Below are positions 54,629-64,000 of a stretch of DNA of 64,000 nt, one piece after another (position 1 is the first letter of the stretch; every line of letters begins with the position of its first letter). A program made the position numbers and the translations under genes. Location: NCBI RefSeq assembly GCF_947507565.1, contig NC_089187.1, positions 1,426,001 to 1,490,000 of the forward strand. The letters run 5' to 3'. Origin of the DNA: Oscarella lobularis (Eukaryota; Porifera; Homoscleromorpha; Homosclerophorida; Oscarellidae). The notes below the pieces were generated by a model, which saw only the letters and a program-made list of their open reading frames with translations, did not search any database and was not told the DNA's origin.

Positions 54629-54950
54629 GGAAATGTTGAAGTATAGGGGGCCGGGCCGTGTTTCACGGTGCCGGCACCGTCTCCTCCCTGGCATCCATGT
54701 TGTGAATTATACGGGTCCGCATTCCACTCTATATATAGAACCTGGCACCGTTTCATTCGGGTCCACCAGACGCCATTCCTATATATAGAAGCGGGGGACC
54801 GCTTTATTCGGGGCCAAACGTCGCGTCTCTATATAGGACGCTGGACCCGTACAACACGGGGCCAAACAAAATAAGTCTATATATAGCAGCAGATTTTTTA
54901 TACGGGACAAACAGCATGAGACCCGAACAACACGGGGCCAACTGGGGACA
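54629..54950 (+). repeat. left Merlin TIR, modular
   Basis: Inverted partner of about 57735-58042. It contains four or more modules with CTATATATAG cores (54730, 54778, 54824, 54877) spaced by 46-53 bp, alternating with CGGGTCC/CGGGGCCAA motifs. These are candidate transposase-binding sites. Confidence 0.85.
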
Positions 54951-55297
54951 AACCTGGGTCAACGGACATGCAGTTTTAATGATACGGGACCGTACGTAGG
55001 GTCGGACCCGAATAACACGGGGCCAGGGGCCATCACACGAATTTCCACGTCTGTACGAGTAATACGGGTCCTAAGGCAAAGAACGTATGGCACGCGTGAA
55101 TAGTTTCGATCTCCCACGGGAGTTACTTGGCAGGGTTTACGCTAGGTGACTCAAAGCAAGAAGACTATACGCAAAAATGCTTCAAAACTCGCCAAAATGG
55201 CGAGAAGAAGCCAGAAAACAGGTAACAGTACACTCAAAACGGCTTTGTTCGTAGAACTTTGTCCTGGCTACTCGATCACGTCGCTCCCTCAAGTAGT

Positions 55298-56269
55298 TCA
55301 GAAGAGATAGAGGTCAGCGATGGACTTCATGATGTACTCGAAAGCCTTGTTGCCATCGCTCCGTCCTTTTTCGTCTCGGCCGAATCGCTCTCTCCACATG
55401 ATCTCTTCAACCGTAGTTTTCGCGTTTTGAGCTTTCGTACGCTGCTCTTTCGTTTTTCCTGGGCGCATGTTTTCCACCGCGAGCTTGACTCTTTTCCAAT
55501 AATCTTTTATCTCGTCCGTTGCAGGAATCCCGACGACAAACTGACGCGTCGATTGATCAGAATTTTGAGCGGCGACTCGGAGATCGCCGGCAGCGACGTC
55601 CGCCGAATGTCCAGTGCGGATTATTGTCGTACCTTCGCAGGTATGCGCCGCGATCGTCGAAAGTAGTGCCTCTGCTTCCACGTTTGCTGTAATTTCCACG
55701 TAGGATTACTTCAGACGCGGATCATACAACGCAACGACGTACCTCTCCTCGCCTTCCGTCTAATCAAATATTGATTTTTTTGAAAATGGATGCAGTTAGC
55801 ATTATTTACATACCGAACTATTGATTGTGACGACTTTTGAGTGAAGGAAGACTTTCAGCCCGTGCCCGCCAAGGAATATTTTACTGCGGTTTTTAGAAAT
55901 GATTCCACTGAAGACTTCTCTAATCATTTCATAGTAGGATAGTGCGGCTTTCGCCGAAATCGGGTTCGACAGAAACTTTCTCAAGGCACTCACAGGCGTT
56001 TCATTAGCCCATGCGTAAGTAAGTTGTAGCATCTGTGGAAGACCTAACTTTGATTCGGCGAAAAGTGATCCCTGGCGAATGGACTTTTTTCGCCGGCACT
56101 GTGCTGCTGGGCATCTCCAAGTAAAGCCGTCCTTTACGTCGGTGCGCCGATTCCAATGCATTTCTTCCCCGCAATCGCATCTTCGTGCTTTTGCGAGAAG
56201 GCTGTTGTCTTTGTAGAAATTGACCGTTTTCTCTATTGTTTTCAGAGCATCCACTGCTTCTGCATTCAT
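55298..56269 (-). pseudogene. Merlin-family paralogue without catalytic residues
   Basis: Exon 1 (56269-55814) starts MNAEAVDALKTIEKTVNFY and has the N-terminal zinc pattern (RCDCGEEMHW ... TWRCPAAQCR), RKKSIRQGSLFAESKLGL and YEMIREVFSG. An intron (GTATGT ... TTGATTAG) lies at the same position as in the active paralogue. Exon 2 (55759-55298) reads RYVVALYDPRLK, an in-frame TAA (55706-55708), then LLSTIAAHTCEGTTIIRTGH, EIKDYWKRVKLAVENM and EIMWRERFGR. Aligned with the plus-strand Merlin transposase, the first Asp (QIDES) is replaced (FLHSK), HSDMWAAY by RTGHSADV, HRRHFVDP by STRQFVVG and the final Glu region AIESYW by EIKDYW. The DDE triad is thus gone while the length and frame persist. It could be a regulatory derivative; the one stop may be recent. 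Confidence 0.7.
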
Positions 56270-56321
56270 GTTCAGGGCAAAAATGTCGATCCGAAATGGC
56301 AACTTGGCAGACGTCGAGCCA

Positions 56322-56354
56322 AAAATGCCCGCGCGCGGAGAGCGCGGGCATTTT
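56322..56354. promoter_or_regulatory. GC-rich hairpin in the divergent promoter of the Merlin genes
   Basis: A perfect 13-bp inverted repeat (AAAATGCCCGCGC ... GCGCGGGCATTTT, 7-nt spacer) lies between the two divergent Merlin genes. A GATTGGCTAA (reverse CCAAT-box) follows at 56387. It is a plausible shared promoter or operator; no experimental basis. Confidence 0.5.
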
Positions 56355-56532
56355 CCCGCGCAGACGCTTTCTCCGCCCAAAAGTCTGATTGGCTAATTTC
56401 GCTGCAGCTTCGATCCACTTCCGCATGACCTTTCCGTTTACGTTCGCGACGTAGGGACAAAAGAAAGCGCGCTTTAGTACCTGCTATTTTACTGGCTTCG
56501 TTGATTCAGTGTTGGTGGCTTCGGTTTGAAAA

Positions 56533-57452
56533 ATGCTACGACAACTCGCTAACGCGGCAGGATCGTTGGGAGACGCTATCGATTTTCTAAAACAGCGTAA
56601 ACTCTTGGCGTCTAAGGTTACCTGCACGCATTGCCAGAAAGACAAAACTTGGACAAAGGATGAAACGAAGGGAGATGGTTTTTTCTGGCGCTGCCCAACG
56701 TGTCGAAAAAAGACCTCAATTCGACATGGATCTTTCTTTTCGAAATCGAAGCTCACCTTACCCACGTGCGTCGAGCTCTTATTTTGCTGGGCAGCCAACG
56801 TTCCTGTCACTCATATTCGGTCATACTGCGGCGCCCGAGTTTCTGTCAAAACTGCAATCGATTTCTATAACTTCTTGCGAGAAGTGTGCAGTAGCCAGCT
56901 ACTTGGCGAGCCTATTCTTTTCGGTGGACCAGGCGTTATCGTACAAATAGACGAATCGCTCTTTGATCATAACAGTAAAGTAAGCTGCAACGATATTGGT
57001 TCGTATATATTGCTGCATTTTGCCTATACGTATAGTATCAAAGAGGTCGTGCGCCTGCTCGTATTCCACAGTGGGTATTTGGAATGTATGACACCCAAAT
57101 GAAACAGGGGTATATGACGCTGGTTCCCTCTCGAAATGCTTTGACGCTACTGCCCATTATTGAGGAGCACACGCTGCCTGGAAGTATAATACATTCGGAC
57201 ATGTGGGCAGCATACCGACAGGTAGCTCGATTGCCAACTGTGGTGGCTCATGAGACGGTGAACCACCGGCGTCACTTTGTGGACCCAACAACAGGAGCGC
57301 ACACCCAGGCAATAGAATCCTATTGGGCTCGTGCCAAAGCAAAACTGAAACGAATGATGGGGACAACAAAAGAAATGCTGCCGTCTTACTTAGATGAATT
57401 CATGTGGAAAGAGAGCTCTGCATGGCAGAAACGCAAATGGACAAATCGATGA
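56533..57452 (+). CDS. Merlin transposase, catalytically intact, two exons
   Basis: Exon 1 (56533-56979, 149 codons) starts MLRQLANAAGSLGDAIDFLK and has an N-terminal zinc ribbon (CTHCQKDKTW ... FWRCPTCRKK), TSIRHGSFFSKSKLTL and VQIDESLFDHNSK with the first catalytic Asp. A 92-nt intron (GTAAGC ... TTCCACAG, 56980-57071) is phase 0. Exon 2 (57072-57452) reads WVFGMYDTQMKQGYMTLVPS, GSIIHSDMWAAYRQV (second Asp), VNHRRHFVDPTTGAHTQ, AIESYWARAKAKLKRM (Glu) and LPSYLDEFMWKESS. The total of 275 residues is usual for Merlin (IS1016/IS1595-like DDE). No frame lesion was seen. It is divergent from the dead paralogue. Confidence 0.92.
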
Positions 57453-57734
57453 TGCCGTCGTCTTGTCAAAAATGATAAGCGCAATAGCAAAGGAAAATCC
57501 TGCAATGTAATGTGATGGATTTTACTCGGACTGATAAACTCGTCTTTTCGGTGTACTTTTCCGCTCTTTCGTGGCTGTTTTCGATGTTCGCTTGTTAGAA
57601 AATTAAAGAGAGAATGTGATGACCCTATGCATGTTTGAAGCATTGCTGCCCTATTGTCCCTTGCCGGCCCCGTGTAGTACGGGTCCCAATCTGGGGACTC
57701 CATTGAAAAATCTTATCTCTTATTTTGTTTGGCC

Positions 57735-58042
57735 TCGTGTTGTTCGGGTCTCATTCTGTTGTCCCGTATAGAAAAACCTGCTGCTCTATATATAGACTCA
57801 ATTTGTTTGGCCCCGTGTTGTACGGGTCCAGCGTCCTATATAGAGACGCGACGTTTGGCCCCGAATAAAGCGGTCCCCGCTTCTATATATAGGAATGGCG
57901 TCTGGTGGACTCGAATGAAACGGTGCCAGGTTCTATATATAGAGTGGAATGCGGACCCGTATAATTCCCAACATGGATGCCAGGGAGGAGACGGTGCCGG
58001 CACCGTGAAACACGGCCCGGTCCCCTATACTTCAACATTTCC
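57735..58042 (-). repeat. right Merlin TIR
   Basis: Reverse-complement partner of 54629-54950, with the same TATATATAG modules. One difference is AATTCCCAACATGG against the left CCATGTTGTGAATT. Confidence 0.85.
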
Positions 58043-58224
58043 GTGGAAAAATGCTGAAAAGAAATTTCCTCGACTTTCTTGCATTGCCCAGCGCTATTTC
58101 GGCCAGAAAGAGTGTTTTCAAAAGCAGGATTAACAGTAACAAAGCAGAGAAGCTGCCTTCACCCATCTAATGTAGATAAGCTCATTTTTCTGAATCAAGA
58201 TCACTCTTTTCTGCAGAAATAACT

Positions 58225-58975
58225 TTACTGCACTTTTTAGTTTACGTAGATTTCACCACATTTTGTTATTCACATTCTCTGGCAGCGTCTCTTTTAGATA
58301 GTGTTGGTTTTTAATGTGTGCTGAATAGGTTCTAACGTTGTATAGAGAGAAATGCGTCATTAGTAACGCGCGCTAGCGAACTTCGAACCTTCGAATGCTA
58401 GCGAAAACGAAGCTTCGAAGATTGCATTTTGGGCTTCGTTCTAACACTACCAGGAAGGCCTTCAGGGTGTGTTGAGTGGTATACCTAAGGTTTTATGGTT
58501 GTGAATAGTATAATAAGAGAAAGAAGACACTTTCATTGGTGTTTGTTATTGTGCTTACGCACGGAGAGTGAAAAGTGGATACGGAGGAGAGGGGACAGGA
58601 GGTTAATGCAAAATTATTAAATGACCTATGGCTGACTATCCGAGGTTTTTCGGTTGCTGGTCATTAATGGGTTGGAAGTTTATAAAGAATCTGCCAAAAG
58701 TATGCAGTCAAAAAAATCTTTACGCAAATCACTGATGAACCCCAGATGACAATTTCTAATGTATTTATTAATTAGACAAATTCACTCTCTAACGAACGGC
58801 GAGAGCGTCTACGTTTAGGCAATGGAGTGTCATCGCTAGCATCTGCTGAGGTCAGGGAATCTTTCTTTAAGATGGCAAACTACAGTGTCAAAGTACTTGT
58901 CATAAACAACCTCTTTGAAAGTGTCTACTTGCTGCTGGATTGGTGGGCTATGGAACGCCAAAGGGGACAAAAGTA
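58225..58975. other. no gene seen
   Basis: A TAGCG/TTCGAA-rich palindromic patch lies at 58370-58435 (GCTAGCGAACTTCGAACC, TTCGAATGCTAGCG, GAAGCTTCGAAG). It resembles the sequence at 30425-30480 and may be the terminal region of the hAT element. Nothing else is supported. Confidence 0.35.
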
Positions 58976-58984
58976 TAAATAACG

Positions 58985-59370
58985 AAGCACAGATATATAT
59001 ATAAATAAAGTGTAATATATATAAAAATATACAGTATATGTATAAGGAAAACGTCTCATATATATTTAGTTGCCTACGTATATATATAAAAAAGTAAGCT
59101 ATGCATATATAAAGTGTGAGAGACTCATGTATATATATAAAAGTCGACGGTCGAATATATATAAAGTCTGAGGGACTCACATATATATATATATAAAAGT
59201 CAACGGTCGAATATATATAAAAGTCTGAGAGACTCATATATATAAAGTCAACGGTCGAATATATACAAAAGTGCGAGGGACTCATATATATATAAAAGTC
59301 GACGGTCGTATATATATAAAGTCTGAGGGACTGATATATATAAAAGTCAACGGTCGAATATACATAGTAA
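58985..59370. repeat. AT-rich minisatellite (about 55-60-bp unit)
   Basis: About five copies from 59105 of a unit with AAAAGTCGACGGTCGA, ATATATATAAAGTCTGAGGG and ACTCATATATATA segments, preceded by a TATATA-rich tract from 58985. The minus strand has a spurious Tyr/Ile-rich frame through the array. Confidence 0.85.
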
Positions 59371-59523
59371 GTGTAAGTTGAGAACATCCGGGAAAATTTT
59401 CCGCATTCTTTCCTTCGGCGTGCTCGCATCTGTTTATTCTTCGCTCCGTATCGTCTTCCTTTTGCTTCGGTGAGTTCAAATAGGAGCAGTGACGTCTTTT
59501 AGAAACGTCGAGCTGCGCAGGTC

Positions 59524-62097
59524 ATGTCAAGAGGCGGCCGCGAATCAAGAAGCAGTCGTGAAATCGATTCCCGCCTCATTGCCAACGAAATAGTTCACCA
59601 CCTGCAGTTGCACGAAATTGTTTCAAGACCTCCTGGCGACGAACGAAAGCAGGAAGAAAGCGATTCAACTGTGAACGCCTTTACAACACGTTTACTACTA
59701 TTACTACTATGCTCATCGATCTTCTTTTCTACAGAGTCATCGCCCATCTCCTGCTCGCTCTACGCGTTACTCAAGTTCGGAGGCTGAACTAGCTTCTGTT
59801 TCGCGCGGAAAAGTCTGCGGGTCAGGAAGCAGGAGCCGAGGCAAGGGAAAGGCCGTGACGCGTTCGGGTGGCGGAGGAAGCAGCGCAAGCTTTCACAAGG
59901 ACGTTGTGCTCATCCCCAATCCATCGATAGACAAGGTTCCATCAAGAGAACTAAAAGTCAACCTGCGTAAGAAGGGATGCGTGATCAGCTGCTTAAATTT
60001 CGAGCCGTCTTGGGATAAAGACCGCATCTTGAGCGAAATTTGGCGCTCATTTGAAGTTCTTAACGACTATGTGAACGTTGAGTAAGTCCAAGGCGCGCTG
60101 TATAATTTATGCTCGTGTGTTTGCGTATAACTTTTTCTAAAATTTTAGCTTAGAAATACGAATGCCTATTGGGAAGCATTTAGTTGCGCCTAATTTGCGT
60201 CCGGGGCAGAAGCTTGATGGGAAAACTCTCAAAACTATTTTTCGCAGAAGATTATATATGTCGTCGCAAGCCAATATTTGTTTGACGTAAATTTTACTTT
60301 TGGGCTTCAACATTCGTTATTATTTCCGTTCGCTTCCAGATAGACGGGTCTAACTCGGACTGTGGCGAAAAGGATGTCGATAACTCGTCAGGCAGTGTAA
60401 AAGTGGAGCCCGAGGAGTCAAAAGAAGCAGAACGTCCAATTAAACAATTTCCTCAAGACACCACATTGTCAAGGAAGTGCGGACTTGAAAACAATGACGA
60501 CATATACAAGTAAGCAATGTCTCTATAGTATCACAGTTTCCTTCATTAACGACTGCAACTTGCAGATCGTACACCGAAGTTATTTTCGTATCTGACTCAG
60601 ATTCATCAGACCACGGAGAGCCTCGACATGCGATGGATAGGCGTGAAACAGAAAAGGCAAGAACAAGTGTTACATGCACTCACTGTTAACTAAATAATGA
60701 CTCTCAATGGGATCTGCTCAGTTTGATCTTTGCGGTAGCGAAACCGATGACGACGCATTGAAAGCATTGAAAGAGCACCGCGCTAGAATCTTCCCTTCGC
60801 TCAACTTTTTTATGGAAGGGCAATCATACGACAGAATTGATGTCCGCCGACGTGATATACTTGCAAGTGCCATACGCGCTTTCAAGAGAGGGCGATTCAC
60901 GGGTCAAAATGTCTTGCGCGTTCTTTTTATGGGAGAGCAGGCGATCGACGACGGAGGACCACGTAGAGAATTTCTGAGTAGAGCTGTGAAAGATTTGATT
61001 TCCGGGAATTTTTTTGCGGAGGAAGCAGCAAGCTTCTTCCAAACAGCAGCCAAAAGTTTATAGATGAAAAGCTTTTCCTATTTGCTGGTCAGATAATGGC
61101 CGCGTCGATAATGCAGGAAGGACCAGCGCCGGCAGTTTTTCCCAGGTATGGATGCGATGACGTGTGCTTTACTTGTTCTCTGTATGTTTTGCGCTAGGTC
61201 TATCATTGATTATTGGATGAAGAATGTAATGGATGCTAAGATCGACGATGTCTCAAATGAAGACCTTCGGGAGTCGCTCTTCCTGGTACGTAACGTTTTT
61301 GGTAATTATGAGCGCCTAATAAGCTTAACGTTCGGTAGTTGGAATCCACCGAAGATGAAGACATTTCGGCTATCATTACGGATCCGCGATTCGACTTCAG
61401 ATTTGAGCTTGGTTACGGCAAACCAGCCCGCAGCTTTGGACCCGTAGATGCGTCTAAACTCATCACATCAGCGTGCAATAACCATGTAAGTATTATCGTA
61501 AGAGATGCAATAGAATTGAAGAATTTAAATAACAGGTCTTCACCGTTCGCAAGGCAGCATTGGACCAGATTCAAGACGGGTTACAGTCGTTCGGTTTGAT
61601 GACCCTTATGCGTAATCATCCACCATCGGCGAGGTTGCTTTTACTTGGTCGTGAAACGAAACCGCTAACGGCTGACACATTTCTGTCACTGTTTCTCGTT
61701 CAATTTTCGCCCGACATGTCCAATGCGCGTGCCAAAGAGGAAGCCATTTATTTAAATTGGACGGATTTTGTTTCTGATGTGCATAAAGGATGTACGTATA
61801 ACTATTTATAACCCGTGCGATATACCTAATCATTGTTCTTTAGGCGTCACAAGCGGCGACGTTACCCTTACTTTGGAAGCTGTTCTTAACTTTATCACAG
61901 GCTCTGACACTGTACCAGTTTTGGGATTTGAAGGAAAGCCGTCAATCCGCTTTGATCTGGATTCGGATCGGCTTCTCTCTGCTTCCACATGTACCCTGGA
62001 GTTAACTCTGACCAAAAGATACGACGTAGATTACGAAAAATTTCGGGAAGAGGTAAAGTCTCACTTTTTGAACGCACCTGGGTTCGGCTTCGTTTGA
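59524..62097 (+). CDS. HECT-type E3 ubiquitin ligase (G2E3-like), nearly intact
   Basis: Exon 1 59524-59670 (MSRGGRESRSSREIDSRLIA), exon 2 59735-60081 (Ser/Arg-rich, then NFEPSWDKDRILSEIWRSF), further exons to 60656. HECT exons are 60722-61145, 61198-61285, 61339-61485, 61536-61791 and 61844-62097. HECT hallmarks are FMGEQAIDDGGPRREFLSRA, LFLFAGQIMAASIMQEGPAP, EEAIYLNWTDF, VLNFITGSDTVPVLGF, LLSASTCTLELTL with the catalytic Cys, and a terminal GFGFV. It transfers ubiquitin via that Cys thioester; the N-terminus lacks recognised partner-binding domains. Introns are 41-100 nt, one with a GC-AG donor (60657). Problems are a single missing base in a T run at about 61009-61015, needed to join ISGN to FCGGSSKLLPN, and an unclear exon 3-4 phase at 60288-60343. 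Poly(A) signals AATAAA lie at 62168 and 62250. Probably a host gene, though this type is multicopy in sponges and cnidarians. Confidence 0.8.
60657..60721 (+). other. GC-AG intron in the HECT gene
   Basis: The exon frame ends at GAAACAGAAAAG, is followed by GCAAG and resumes after ATCTGCTCAG with FDLCGSETDDD. The phase is preserved (0). AAG|GCAAG is the usual context of GC donors. Confidence 0.65.
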
Positions 62098-62305
62098 TTA
62101 CGAGCAGCATTTTGACGCCAGTTGCGTTCGTTCACTAAAGTAGGAGTAAGACCCGATAGAGATTGCGAATAAAACGGTTTGTTGCTTTCTTTTTGTTAAA
62201 AAAGCGACAATGATTTTCAAATTTGTTTGATCGAGTGCAACTTGTAATAATAAAGATCATTTGTGGGTAATGCATTATACCGAGCACTATCTAGTTCATC
62301 TCATC

Positions 62306-63872
62306 ATGGCCGATGTGCGTGACTTCGTTACATCTGTCCCATCTCTCTTGGACGAATCTCAGCGACTACAGCATTCATATCGTCCTTCAGCTTTAGCGAC
62401 AGTTGCCGCTCGGCTTCAGCATGCTGCGGATGTACTTGGTAAGTCTATTCACACGTCGATTGCTCATCGTCATTGAAGTTACTCGCAAACCAGGTGTACT
62501 CCAAAGTCGAGCGACAGCTCAAGACCTCTTGGAAGCCCTATTGACATTACGGCGTGCAGTGGAGGAACAGAAAAATAAATGCGAAGAGGAACTCCGCTCC
62601 ATTGACGAACTAGACGAACAATCGGCTCATCCAATAGGATTGCTCGGTACCGTTCCTGAAGCTGAAAGCACTGGAGGACGACCAAGACTTGTTGTTTCTC
62701 AAGAAGCAATCGAAGAGCTATTTCGAAGTATGGGATCGTGGAGACGAGTTAGTACCGCGCTTGGAATTTCGGAGCGTACTCTACGACGACGACGTCAAGA
62801 AATTGGTTGCCAATTGGATCCCAAATCTACTCCGACGTAGACGACAACGAACTAGACGCTGAGATTGCAGCGATTCTCCAACATTATCCCGATTCCGGCG
62901 AGGTTCTGGTCATGGGAGCTCTAAATGCAAAAGGCGTCTACGTGCAGAGATGGCGCGTCCGACTGTCTCTTTCTAGGGTAGATCCCGTAAATCGTTCTAT
63001 TCGGAGACGAGTTCCTATTATTCGCAGAACGTACAGCGTTAGAGCACCAAACGATCTCTGGTTAGTTGCGCGCATGCTGATGGTTTTTTTGACAGCTGTA
63101 AATTACACAAGTTTGTAGGCACTTCGACGGAAACCATAAGCTAATTCGATGGCGATTTGTGGTTCACGGATGCATAGATGGATATAGTCGTATGATAACG
63201 TACCTTCGCTGTGCGGATAACAATCAAGCGCAAACGGTTCTTGAGTTTTTCCAGAATGCACAGCAGAGGTACGGATTGCCATCGAGAGTGCGATGCGATC
63301 GCGGAGGGGAGAACGTGGGTGTTGCGCGCTACATGCTGGAACATCCTTTGCGTGGTATTAACAGAGCATCAGTGATCATGGGAGCTAGTGTACACAATCA
63401 GAGAATTGAGCGGCTCTGGGTTGACGTTCGACGAGTTGTCCTACAACGGTACATCAACCTTTTCCACTACCTTGAAGATACTGGCCAATTAAACTATTTA
63501 TCAGAAAAGCACCTGTTTTGTTTACACTACGTATTCCTATTGAGAATTAATGATTCTCTGGAGGGCTTTGTTGACCAATGGAATCACCACGTAGTTCGCG
63601 GGCAAGGAGGAAGGTCTCCGTATCAGATGTGGTTTACAGGTGTTTTGTGTGAGAGAGTAGACCTTGATTTTATTCCCACAGAAGATTACGGTGTAGACGA
63701 AGACGGGCCGGCTTCACTTGACGATTCTGAAGCCGCTGTCGCTGTTCCTGCAATAATCCACAATGTCGGACGAACAGCTGTAGAGAGAATTCAGCGTGAG
63801 ATCAATCCATTAGATGAAGACGGAGCTTACGGGGCAAACTTATTTTGTCATGCGGTTAGCTTGTGTAGCTAG
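62306..63872 (+). CDS. rve (integrase-core) domain protein, probable domesticated or mobile DDE gene
   Basis: Exon 1 62306-62438 ([20 protein letters not shown]), exon 2 from 62494 ([20 protein letters not shown], coiled coil, then [20 protein letters not shown], an HTH). Then [40 protein letters not shown] and, after an intron (63061-63118), exon 4 63119-63872. The catalytic core has [11 protein letters not shown] (first Asp), [33 protein letters not shown] (second Asp) and [11 protein letters not shown] (Glu). The C-terminal part is YMEDIGLL-like [12 protein letters not shown] and [17 protein letters not shown]. Between exons 2 and 3 (about 62800-62815) the frame changes by one base, an indel or an unrecognised short intron. 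The family is widespread and multicopy in aquatic invertebrates, and its mobile parent is unclear to me. It lies 200 bp downstream of the HECT gene, same strand. Confidence 0.75.
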
Positions 63873-64000
63873 TGAGTTCCAAAGTTATCTTCTTGTTTGA
63901 ACAGATTGAAATAATCTTTAGTTTCAGCATAATTCATTCGTAAATCAAAATGAATTGATGTAAATATATACATATGCATATTAATTTGTTTCCTATAAAA
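63873..64000. other. 3' flank, no gene seen
   Basis: AT-rich, with TATATACATATGCATA near the end. No AATAAA is visible here. Confidence 0.4.

Larger units (their letters stand above)
54629..58042. mobile_element. complete Merlin transposon (3,414 bp) with 9-bp target duplication
   Basis: Ends are GGAAATGTTGAAGTATAGGG and its reverse complement. The 9-bp direct repeat GTGGAAAAA flanks it at 54620-54628 and 58043-58051, and removing the element plus one copy restores the hAT codons (DPLCWW-K-N-AEKKFP). TIRs extend about 320 bp. They are built of modules of about 40-50 bp, each with a TATATATAG core and an ACGGGTCC/CGGGGCC flank. Inside are two divergently transcribed Merlin-family genes separated by about 260 bp. 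Eight- to nine-bp duplications are the norm for Merlin. Confidence 0.9.
53061..58220 (+). pseudogene. BED-type hAT transposase, split by the Merlin element
   Basis: The N-terminus is a BED zinc finger (VWLFF-like MWLFFERC, AKCTICGKLLALRGGTSNLR, DHLTKLHG). Then comes the hAT core: SVALTTDMWTSITMDAYMTV (catalytic Asp), HDQASNIELAM, and after an in-frame TGA (53772-53774) LCAAHRLQRSIAHGL and CSTRWNSSFYML. After two stops near 54035 follow TFFSAEKHSTISCVIPII, TTIDPRFKSLRFL and DPLCWW. Here a Merlin element enters at 54629. The gene resumes at 58052 with AEKKFPRLSCIAQRYFG, then after a small deletion and frame change ERVFSKAGLTVTKQRSCLHP (dimerisation region), ending near 58220. It was already hAT-like ZBED in structure before the insertion. 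Confidence 0.85.

Noticed and set aside
58836-59429. 197-codon Tyr/Ile-rich frame on the minus strand
   Set aside because: It runs through the AT-rich minisatellite and repeats with its unit; no coding signature.
1-64000. Bacterial or viral origin, CRISPR arrays, rRNA genes
   Set aside because: Introns, animal domains and transposon types throughout; no spaced direct repeats of CRISPR type and no rRNA-like conserved stretch. Short tRNA genes were not searched systematically and cannot be excluded.

Overview
The window reads as nuclear DNA of an early-branching animal. I favour a sponge, with low confidence. The reasons are many very short spliceosomal introns (mostly 35-100 nt, with GTAAGT-like donors and pyrimidine-AG acceptors), one GC-AG intron, animal-type protein families (HECT ligase, LRRC8/pannexin-like channel, collagen-like Gly-X-Y, HIRAN, PHD) and a very dense, diverse transposon load. 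No rRNA, CRISPR, operon or bacterial ribosome-binding structure is visible. All exon calls rest on reading frame, splice consensus and remembered family patterns; no search was run.

Layout. 1-8.7 kb: degraded or exon-level host genes (a four-TM channel pseudogene, a secreted protein with an in-frame stop, a collagen-like gene, a tandemly duplicated exon) in low-complexity DNA. 8.7-11 kb: a PHD-finger gene, a SWIM zinc-finger gene with a stop, and coiled-coil exons. 11.586-15.783 kb: a complete ISL2EU-like DNA transposon with about 529-bp terminal inverted repeats (TIRs) and convergent SWIM-YqaJ and THAP/DDE genes that both start inside the TIRs. 16-16.8 kb: an unrecognised gene end. 18.5-21.9 kb: a multi-exon gene whose N-terminus looks like the zinc-binding N-terminal region of RAG1 (N-RAG-TP-like). 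22.6-29.5 kb: a DUF6589-like gene split by a HIRAN gene, a Tc1/mariner-like DDE_3 transposase and a 5'-truncated LINE. 29.8-33.2 kb: a pogo-like element with about 430-bp inverted repeats. 33.3-35.6 kb: a Ty3 RNase H fragment and the N-terminal half of a Helitron protein. 35.7-38.6 kb: GATC-rich repeats, CRE-like palindromes, a degraded ATPase-like stretch and a fold-back MITE.

39.3-41.7 kb: a Tc1-like DDE_3 pseudogene with a 1,017-bp TC...CTAG Helitron inside; removing the insert rejoins the codons. 41.7-45.8 kb: a broken Ty3 pol fragment abutting a reverse-strand hAT (DUF4371-type) pseudogene. 46.7-48.7 kb: another hAT fragment with a 1,050-bp TTAA-flanked element inside, again with a frame-restoring empty site; that element carries a SAMD1-like winged-helix ORF. 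48.7-49.2 kb: a Penelope-like fragment. 50-53 kb: a second, decayed ISL2EU-like element (DDE plus SWIM-YqaJ-PHD). 53.06-58.22 kb: a BED-hAT transposase split by a complete Merlin element (54,629-58,042) with a 9-bp target duplication and two divergent Merlin-type genes, one without catalytic residues.

59.0-59.4 kb: an AT-rich minisatellite. 59.5-62.1 kb: a nearly intact HECT E3 ligase gene. 62.3-63.9 kb: an rve-integrase-like gene with its catalytic triad. Most other genes are mobile-element proteins at different stages of decay, and the nesting gives a relative order of insertions.
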